This document shows positions 57,866 to 64,000 of a stretch of DNA of 64,000 nucleotides, in pieces (the stretch's first letter is position 1; every line of letters starts with the position of its first letter). The notes beneath the pieces are model-generated. The model did no database searches. It saw nothing but the letters and a program-made list of their open reading frames with translations, and had not been told where the DNA came from. The translations under genes and the position numbers were made by a program. Origin of the DNA: Saccharina japonica (taxonomy: Eukaryota; Sar; Phaeophyceae; Laminariales; Laminariaceae). Location: the NCBI GenBank assembly GCA_008828725.1, contig MEHQ01003854.1, forward strand, positions 162,652 to 226,651. The letters run 5' to 3'.

Positions 57866-59576
57866 GTGTAAAAAACAGGTATTAATATGTAGGTGCATAC
57901 TTCAAATTGCAGTCAGTTATATGCGCCACTAGTACTATTAATAGTGGAGTGGCACATGATTTTTCCTTTCCGTACAACCTGCTTAAACCCCGCCCGCTTG
58001 CGAAATTTCTCTGAAGGAAGGATGCACTGAAGTGTTGGACTGTACTATCAACCATGTAATCTCGAAGCTGGGTCAAAGTTTTCGTGGGGTGCGTTCTGAG
58101 TTCTGACGCATCTTCAATCGTTACGAGGACCTCTGGGTCTCTGGGTTCTAACGTCAGTAGCCTTTACCGCATCACTGAATTATTATCTAGGATAAAGTAT
58201 TGAAATCGGGGAATATTTTGTTATACGTATACCTGGTATCTTTTAGTGTGGTCGACCAATTTTTCCCAAAAAAAAAAAACGCCTGATTTTTTCGAGACAG
58301 AGCTCGTAAGGGTTGGGGCGGGGTCGGGGTTGGGGTTAGGATTAGTGTCTAAAGTAGTGTTTTCGGCTTTTTTCGAAATATTTCTTCTCGTAACACTGGA
58401 ACCACACGCGGGCCAAAACCTATTCCCCAATTTCTATACTTTATCCTAGATAATAATTCAGAATTGCGGTGAAGGCGGCTCTCTAACGTTCTAACCGCCG
58501 TATATACGATACACCACTCTGTCCCGGTTTATAATCACCGGTTTTATTGAATATTAATGTACAAAAGGTGCTTATATTCCGGGACAGAGTGGTTTACAAC
58601 ATGGTATATACAAGAGAGAAACTATTTACAGCAGTCCATGGGGATGCAACTATCAACTGCAGTCCACACGCTATTCAACTAACCAACCCCACCCCTAATC
58701 CTAACCCCAACCTTGTTTCTGCACCTACTATTAATAAGTGGGAGCTAGCTGTGTGCCAAATGGGATCCGGTCCGGGCGGGATAGTTAGTGAGGTGTTGAC
58801 CAATGAAAATGAAGAAGCGGTCTATTGGGCACCCCGTTTCGATCGTTTCAACGTTTCAACCGTAGAAGACACAAGACACAATACAATGGTAGGGCGTGGA
58901 CTGCTGTTAGCGCCGCACTGCACATACACCGTTCCTTCTCCTAGTAGAGACACCTCCCACATTAGACCTAAATCCGTCTTGAATTCCAAGTAGTTGCAAT
59001 CAATGGTCAGATGACTTGAGGCAAGCAACAAACGATTACCCCCCCCCCCTCACTGTAAATATATGATATATTTATAGGTTGGGTTGGCGTCGGTTGGCAA
59101 CGACCCTTTAAAACCCGCCCCTCCCTGCGTGAGCTAAACAACCAGGGGGCCGTTTTTTTTTTTTTTTTTTTGGCGGTCCCCCAAGCTGGCCGTCGAGTAG
59201 ATCATTTGTGCGGGGTGGAAAACCTTTGCTCCGCACAAGGGGAATGGTCGTACCACGTAGTGTTAATAATGGTAAGGCGTCCGCGAAGCAGTTACATAGT
59301 AAAACCCATTGCTGTCTCCGGAAGTGGCCACACCAGAAATTAAATTAACTCATTGAAGCTGTCGTCCATATGCAAGTCCGCCTCAGAGGCGGTTCTTAGC
59401 AGGATGCAGCTCACCCTCCATGCGACTCGCCCAATACCTCACGGCGTTTCGCGCTTGGTGCAAGCAATGTCTGCCTGGTTGGTGAAAACCCAACGCGCTC
59501 CGTCCCGGCATTGTAGGGATGCGAGGGTCTATGGTCATATGACTACGGCCGTGCACAACATGAGTACACCCCCCCT

Positions 59577-59811
59577 CATTGAAGCTGTCATCATCCATAC
59601 GCAAGTCCGCCTCACAAGCGGTTTATAGTAGGATGCAGCTCACCCTTCATGCGACTCGCCCAACACCTCACGGCGCTTCGCGCTTTTGGTGCTAGCAATG
59701 TCTGCCTGGTCGGTGAAAACCCGACATGCTCCGTTTTGGCATTGTAGGGATGCGAGGGTCGTATGGTCATACGACTACGGCCATGCATGAATGTGAAGTA
59801 CCCCCCCCCCC
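59577..59811 (+). repeat. Dispersed repeat D, directly after copy 2
   Basis: CATTGAAGCTGTCATCATCC, ACGCAAGTCCGCCTCACAAG, the full series of repeat D words and a C-run end. It is a second, diverged unit in direct tandem with the one ending the 24-kb copy (59,372-59,576). A third, partial unit (GGGATGCGAGGGTCTATG to GAACTACCCCC) follows at 59,831-59,910. Confidence 0.85.
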
Positions 59812-59885
59812 GTGTCGGTGCTCCGTCTCGGATGGGATGCGAGGGTCTATGTTCATGCGACTCCGGCCAGGCATGAATATGAACT

Positions 59886-60165
59886 ACCCCCCCCCCCCCC
59901 CCCCCCCCCGATTAAATGCTTCGCATAGAGTCCACCATTCAGCACTCCGTGCCCGTCGCCATTTTTTAAGTTAGTAACACTAGTCGTCGTCGTCGTCGTC
60001 GTCCCCTGTCGTTTCCTGGGCATATTTTGGCATGTTTCGTCCTGTCGCTCCCCCCCCCCCTATTAATGCCATTTTTTCAATTAGTAACACTCGTCATTTC
60101 CTTGGCATGTTTCGTCCTGTCGCTTCCTCCCCTCCCCCCCCCCCCCCCCCCCCCTCCTACCCCAG
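59886..60165. repeat. Poly-C tracts and ~85-bp tandem repeat upstream of LRR gene
   Basis: Poly-C runs lie at about 59,886-59,909, 60,049-60,060 and 60,136-60,154. TTTCGTCCTGTCGCT occurs twice (about 60,031 and 60,109), each time after GGCATG, marking a short tandem duplication; GTCGTCGTC repeats precede it. The open frame through this tract into the LRR exon is poly-proline and probably not translated. The tract ends TACCCCAG, the splice acceptor of the first visible exon. No promoter or ATG-bearing exon is identifiable. Confidence 0.6.
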
Positions 60166-60348
60166 GAGGATCGGAGCAGCAGGACCGGGAAGCGTTGCTG
60201 GCGCTGTACTGGTCGAGCGGGGGGCCGAGATGGAAACACAACACGGGCTGGGCGGAGAACATGCCCAACCTGGATGACTGGTTCGGGGTGTCTTTGGATA
60301 GCGATGGGAGGGTTTCCAAGATTGACCTCACGCGGAACAGCCTGGCAG
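60166..60348 (+). CDS. LRR gene exon: N-terminal cap and first LRR strand
   Basis: Acceptor CTACCCCAG|GA and donor CTGGCAG|GTGATT. The exon encodes (G)GSEQQDREALLALYWSSG, then a W-rich NTGWAE..DWFGVSL segment and VSKIDLTRNSLAG. This is the LRR N-terminal cap with its DxxALLAL helix, followed by the first LxLxxNxLxG strand. It enters and leaves in phase 1. Confidence 0.85.
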
Positions 60349-60660
60349 GTGATTGCGATGATGTTGTACAGCCTGGTGTCTTGCTAAGCGTTGGGCGGGG
60401 TATTGTATCGAGCGTTTTCGGTTGGGTACAGACAATTAAGGGGCGGCAGACCGCGCTATTGGGGGACCATCTCTTATTGGGGGACCATCCCCTATTGGGG
60501 GACCAGTCCCTATTGGAAGGCGATGCTTTACATAAAGGTAGGTACTAAACAAGACTGACGCGTTTGTTTTTTTTGTTGCGCTACTCTGGTGGAAGAAACG
60601 TCAATGCCCCGGCTTTTATTAACATTGGCCTGTTCCGAGTTGTGACGTATTTTTCACGCC

Positions 60661-60732
<72 letters not shown>

Positions 60733-60769
60733 ATTTATCTGTCTCTTTCTCTGTCTCTCTTTCTCTCTC

Positions 60770-60802
<33 letters not shown>

Positions 60803-63356
60803 TGTCTTTTGCTGTCTTTCGAATGTTGGCGGGTGTTCGTTATCTGTTCCCTCGAATGTTTCTGTGATCCAGGCACGATTCCATCGGCCCTCGGCTTCAT
60901 GAAGCACCTGGGCTACCTGAGGCTCAGCTCCAACGACCTCACCGGTAACTATTTCACACCAAACAAACATGCTACTAATCTGGCCAGAAACGTAGTGCCC
61001 CTTTTAAGTGATGTTAAAACATCAAGCGGGAATATGGTCCCCGTTTAAGTCTGATTTTTAAGTCTGATCTGTAAAGGATCAAGCGAGAACCGTCGTCTCC
61101 TCTACGTATGATTTGCCCGGGCGGGGCTCGTTTGGCAGATGCCTCGATTTAGTTTAGTTTAGTTTAGTTTTTTTTTTTTTTTTGGGGGGAGGGGCGTCGT
61201 GTTTTTTTTTTTCCCCTTTGGAGTGTCTTGTCCCTTAACCCCCTCTAACAAAAAGTAGGGCCGCACTGATTGTGGGGACGAATGACTTGGAATTAGAGTC
61301 AGATAGTTCGTTTTTATTCCATGTGCATACAGTTAGTGCGCACAACGTTTAAGGGATGAAAGGTTAGATGATGCTGCTTACTGTAACGTCTCTTGTTTTT
61401 GTGCTGCTCGCGCCTGGCGTCCTCAGGACCGATCCCGGAAACGTTCGGCCACCTTTCCCGCCTCACCTACCTCGACATTGGCGCCAATCAGCTCACCGGT
61501 GCGTTTTTTTTTCTCTTTTTTTTTTTTTTTTTCCAGGTTTTTTGTCCGTGCAATTTGATTTGATATTCAATTTCATTCTCGTCCGTTTGATTCCTGCCAT
61601 TCGATCTCATCCACTTGATTCCACCAGTTTGATTCCATTATTTTTTTTTGTTTTTTCGTTCCGTGGCCTTTTTATTCCATCCGCTTGATCCCCGTCCATT
61701 GTTTTCATCCCATCCAGTTGATTCCATTCTCAGGTTGATGCCATCCATCGGAGATCCCTTCCAGTTGTTTTAATCGCATCCACATTGTTTTATTCCATTC
61801 TGTCAATTTCGTCCCTTTGAGCGCATCCGTGTGATCCCGTCCATGTTATCCCATTCCTAATGGATTCATCTGCTTGAATGCGATCCCCCTCCGTTCGTGT
61901 TTCCTCTCGTCCACGTGATTTCGTTCCATCCAGTCCATGCCATGATCTCCGTCCCTGTAGCCTCGATCGCGTCGTCAAAATGTATCCCGTCCATTTGTTT
62001 TCCATTTCATCCACAATGTTTTCATTCCATCCAGTCGATGCCATGCATTTTTGGTTGAACCCATCCGTGTTTGTATGTATCCCCGTCCTCGTTGCTTCGA
62101 TCCCGTCAATGTGACCGGATCGGTTTTGTCTCCGTTCAAGCTGATCCCCCACCCTGGCTGGTCCCATGGTTTGATCGCATCCTGATCGCTCCCATCAATC
62201 TGTGTTCCCATCATCTCGATCCCATCCAAAGTGTTCCCATTCATCGTATATATCCCGCCCCTTTAATCCCATCCATTTTATCCCGGTGTTGACCAGCCAC
62301 AGCGGCGGTTCGTCTTGCTGGTGGCCAAGTCGTTCTGTAATATTGCTGTAACCGCTGTTGCGAAAAGAACCCCCCCCCCCCCCTTCCTTCTCCCCTCCAC
62401 CCTGCCTGGCGCATGATATACCCCCCTGCCATCGCTGATGGAGCTCCTGATGGCACGCCCTCTCTCTTGACATCGCAAGCGGTTCTCAGTAGGATGCAGG
62501 TCACCCTTCATGCGACTCGCCGAAGACCTCACGTTTCGCTTCGCGCTTGGTGCAATGAGCAATGTCTGCCTGGTTGGTGAAAACCCGACGTGCTCCGCCT
62601 CGGCATTGTAGGGGTGCGAGGGTCTACGGTCATACGACTACGGCCGTGCACGACATGACTACATACACTCCCTCCCCCCACCCTATATTCGTTCCTACTG
62701 TAGCCTGTCCTGAACTCCCTCCCCNTCTCCCCTGACCTCCGTTTTTGCAGGTATCCTTCCGGCTGCCTTGGCAGCTGAAGGAGTCTCCAAACTCGACCTC
62801 AGCAACAAACCTTCTGAGAGGTGCAGGCGGTTTCTGGTGTTTAAAACGGCGGGAGGGGAGGGGCGGGGGGGGGGGGGGGGGGAGTACAACTTTTAATTTT
62901 TGGTTCGGGGGGGGCGGCGGTATGTATTTGTTGCTTGCTTTAGTCATTTGGCCATTGAGCATGTATCCCTTTCGACACGGAGCACCGTCCCTACACCTAA
63001 TAGAGACACACCTCCCTTTGGGCGAGGTGGGGGTGGGGGAGGGGTAGTGGTTTTGGTGGTGGTATTGACGGTGGTGCTGTTGTTGGTGGTTGTTGGCGTT
63101 GTGGCGCTGTTTGTGGTGGTGGTAGTGGTGGGTGGTGGTAGTGATGGTGGTGGTAGTGTGCCCCCTTCCCCCACTCCTGACTCTCATCCTTCTCCGAGTG
63201 ACCAACGACATTGTCGTTGATTTGCTTCCTTAACCCGAAACCCCCGTGGGGTGACGATGTGGTGGCGATGGCGTGTCTCGACAGGGTTCATTCCTCCTGA
63301 GTTCGGCGGCATGGACAAGCTGTTGATGTGCTGGCTGGAGAAGAACAAAATCCAGG
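60166..63356 (+). CDS. LRR receptor-type gene, partial at both ends
   Basis: Five exons can be read: 60,166-60,348 (cap plus first LRR strand), 60,873-60,944, 61,427-61,498, 62,751-62,820 or 62,822, and 63,285-63,356. Exons 2, 3 and 5 are exactly 72 bp, start and end in phase 1, and each encodes one 24-residue LRR of the (G)xIPxxfgxlxxLxxLxLxxNxLxG type. The cap carries DREALLALYWSSGG with spaced tryptophans and the first LxxNxLxG. Such caps and one-repeat-per-exon LRRs are typical of brown algal LRR receptor families (LRR-ROCO GTPases and relatives), thought to recognise other molecules. No GTPase, kinase or membrane segment is visible, since the gene continues past the window. The initiating exon was not found; the upstream poly-C and duplications may have removed it. 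Exon 4 has an irregular length, so the gene may be a decaying copy. Confidence 0.8.
60459..60520 (+). repeat. 18-bp tandem repeat in LRR intron 1
   Basis: CTATTGGGGGACCAT, CTTATTGGGGGACCAT, CTATTGGGGGACCAG and CTATTGG repeat with an 18-base period inside the first visible intron (60,349-60,872). Confidence 0.8.
60663..60804. repeat. CT microsatellite in LRR intron 1
   Basis: An interrupted (CT)n tract with TTTCT and ATTT variants. It yields spurious SLSL and RERE frames on the two strands. It lies about 70 bp before the exon 2 acceptor. Confidence 0.95.
60873..60944 (+). CDS. LRR gene exon: single LRR, 72 bp
   Basis: Acceptor GTGATCCAG|GCACG and donor CTCACCG|GTAACT. Phase 1 to phase 1. It encodes (G)TIPSALGFMKHLGYLRLS, SNDLTG: one complete LRR with conserved I-P, L, L-x-L and N-x-L positions. 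Confidence 0.9.
61236..61305. mobile_element. Degraded family C MITE in LRR intron 2
   Basis: TTAACCCCCTCTAACAAAAA, CCGCACTGATTGTGGGGACG and AATGACTTGGAATTAGAGTC keep the core words of family C. It shows the same element family in the LRR locus and in the 24-kb unit. Confidence 0.5.
61427..61498 (+). CDS. LRR gene exon: single LRR, 72 bp
   Basis: Acceptor GGCGTCCTCAG|GACCG and donor CTCACCG|GTGCGT. Phase 1 to phase 1. It encodes (G)PIPETFGHLSRLTYLDIG, ANQLTG: one complete LRR. Confidence 0.9.
61541..62290. repeat. Degenerate CCATCC-TTGATTCC repeats in LRR intron 3
   Basis: Words such as CCATCCAGTTGATTCCATT, CATCCACTTGATTCC and CCCATCCATTTTATCCC recur every 15-40 bases through most of this 1.25-kb intron (61,499-62,750). 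There are no exon-like frames in it. Confidence 0.75.
62474..62672 (+). repeat. Dispersed repeat D inside LRR intron 3
   Basis: GCAAGCGGTTCTCAGTAGGA, TGCAGGTCACCCTTCATGCG, CTTCGCGCTTGGTGCA, GGTGAAAACCCGACGTGCTC, GGGTGCGAGGGTCTACGGTC and CGGCCGTGCACGACATGA. It is the same orientation and family as the units at 59,372 and 59,577, so it could recombine with them. Confidence 0.8.
62751..62822 (+). CDS. LRR gene exon of irregular length
   Basis: Acceptor GTTTTTGCAG|GTATCC. It encodes (G)ILPAALAAEGVSKLDLSN, KPSE: an LRR with one residue fewer before LDLSN and a poor N-x-L-x-G end. The only GT donor nearby, GAGAG|GTGCAG, ends the exon at 62,820 (70 bp), which shifts the frame of the next exon. A 72-bp exon would need a GC donor (T|GCAGGC). 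The exon may be skipped or decayed. An undetermined base lies at 62,705 in the adjacent intron. Confidence 0.6.
63034..63165. repeat. GGT/GTG-rich low-complexity tract in LRR intron 4
   Basis: GTGGTGGTATTGACGGTGG, GGTGGTGGTAGTGGTGGG and similar triplet-like words, preceded by a G-run at 62,866-62,882. It produces valine-rich and threonine-rich spurious frames. Confidence 0.9.
63285..63356 (+). CDS. LRR gene exon: single LRR, 72 bp
   Basis: Acceptor GTGTCTCGACAG|GGTTC and a consensus donor ATCCAGG|GTAAGT. Phase 1 to phase 1. It encodes (G)FIPPEFGGMDKLLMCWLE, KNKIQG: a complete LRR with a slightly divergent LMCWLE strand. No further exon is visible in the remaining 644 bases. Confidence 0.85.
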
Positions 63357-63369
63357 GTAAGTATGAGCC

Positions 63370-63830
63370 TCTTGTCCGTCGGCCTGCGTTGATTGGTCGT
63401 TATGGGTTGGTCGGCCTGTGTTGATGGGTTGGTGTGTAATGTGTTGATTGGTTGGGTTGCGTTGACCGGCCAGTCTTTCTGGGTGATCGATCAACGCGTC
63501 TCTGCGTATGGGTCGGTATGTGTTGATCAATCGGTCGGTTTGTCTGTGTTGGTCGGTCGGTCGATCTGCTTTGATTGGTCGATCTGTGTTGGTCGGTCAA
63601 TTTTTGTTGATCGGTCGGTCGGTCCGTGTGTTGATCGGTCGGTCTGTGTTGGTTGGTTCGTCGTGTTTGGTCGATCGGTCTATCTGTGTTGATCGGTCGG
63701 TGTTTGTTGATCAGTGCGATCCCTGTGGTCGGTCCGGTCCGTCTGTGTTGATCTATCGGTCTGTGTGTTGATCAGTCTGTCTACGTGGATTGATCGGTCT
63801 ATATCGATCGGCCCGTCTGTTTGGATCGCT
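63370..63830 (+). repeat. GGTCGGTC/GTGTTGATC minisatellite in LRR intron 5
   Basis: GTGTTGATCGGTCGGTCTGT and variants (GTTGGTCGGTCGGTC, GATTGGTCGATC) repeat with a period of about 20-30 bases. The 99-codon frame over it is repeat-derived and not a gene. After 63,840 the words GCCGTGC and TGCCGTAC continue as a second simple repeat. Confidence 0.85.
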
Positions 63831-64000
63831 GTGCTGGGTTGGGCTTGGCTAGACTGTGCCGTGCCGTGTTGTGCCGTGCTGCACTATGCCGTACATCTGT
63901 TTGTTTCGTTTTTTGCACAATGCCGTACTTTTTTTCCTTTTTTTTTTTTGTTTTCTTGGCCGCCCCACCATGATCGATTTTTTTTTGGCGCGCGCGTGGA

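Larger units (their letters stand above)
35778..59576 (+). repeat. 24-kb segmental duplication, copy 2
   Basis: This is the second copy of 10,506-35,318. It lacks the insertion of copy 1 (16,726-17,618), about 30 bp of the poly-C region inside the hAT-like element, a 19-bp block near 42,930 and part of the SINE A-tail at 55,881. It has an extra GCAAAAAA-type 7 bp near 40,582. All other features of copy 1 recur at the offsets given with each. The next sequence, 59,577 onward, is another repeat D copy. Confidence 0.95.

Noticed and set aside
60027..60165. Proline-rich start of the LRR protein (ATG at 60,027)
   Set aside because: The frame reads through poly-C and a short tandem repeat, and a splice acceptor sits exactly before the conserved cap. 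An upstream exon is more likely.
60661..60970. RERERE-rich minus frames
   Set aside because: They are the antisense of the CT microsatellite in LRR intron 1.
63393..63692. 99-codon frame after the last LRR exon
   Set aside because: It is made of GGTCGGTC minisatellite translation and lies downstream of a consensus GTAAGT donor.

Overview
The window looks like nuclear DNA of a multicellular stramenopile, most probably a brown alga (Ectocarpus-like). The evidence is the only clearly recognisable gene, at the right edge on the + strand. It is a leucine-rich-repeat (LRR) gene with a 'DREALLALYWSSGG ... W' N-terminal cap exon, followed by single-LRR exons of 72 bp that are all in phase 1. That architecture is known from brown algal LRR immune-type receptor families. 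Introns are large and full of microsatellites. There are no operons, ribosome-binding sites or prokaryotic genes.

Layout. 1-9,340: gene-poor DNA packed with short mobile-element debris (MITEs, tRNA-derived SINEs, a 96-bp minisatellite) and two coding-like fragments I could not name. 9,341-10,500: a GATA/GACA microsatellite and a ~790-bp inverted-repeat arm. 10,506-35,318 and 35,778-59,576: two nearly identical copies of one ~24-kb unit in direct tandem. The ~460 bp between them are an inverted copy of the left flank of unit 1, including its microsatellite. 59,577-60,165: more copies of the ~200-bp dispersed repeat that ends each unit, then poly-C tracts. 60,166-63,356 and beyond: the LRR gene, cut off by the window end and without a visible start codon.

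Inside the 24-kb unit I see essentially no recognisable protein genes. It holds many palindromic or terminal-inverted-repeat elements: a 447-bp hAT-like element with 8-bp target duplications, a 580-bp and a 601-bp foldback palindrome, two elements with telomere-like cores, TA- and TTAA-flanked MITEs, SINEs with pol III A/B boxes, and CCGGCACTATAG minisatellites. One low-confidence spliced gene model (13,366-14,222 and its duplicate) is offered because a long open frame continues in frame across a canonical short intron.

The two copies allow comparison with an empty site. Copy 1 has an 893-bp element with terminal inverted repeats and an 11-bp target duplication where copy 2 has an uninterrupted palindrome, so that element moved after the duplication. 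Comparing repeat copies also shows recurrent 8-30 bp micro-insertions built from the motifs ACCTGGTA, TATTAATA and TATATACG. These motifs are strikingly over-represented in the window. This is the observation I would look at first as possibly undescribed.
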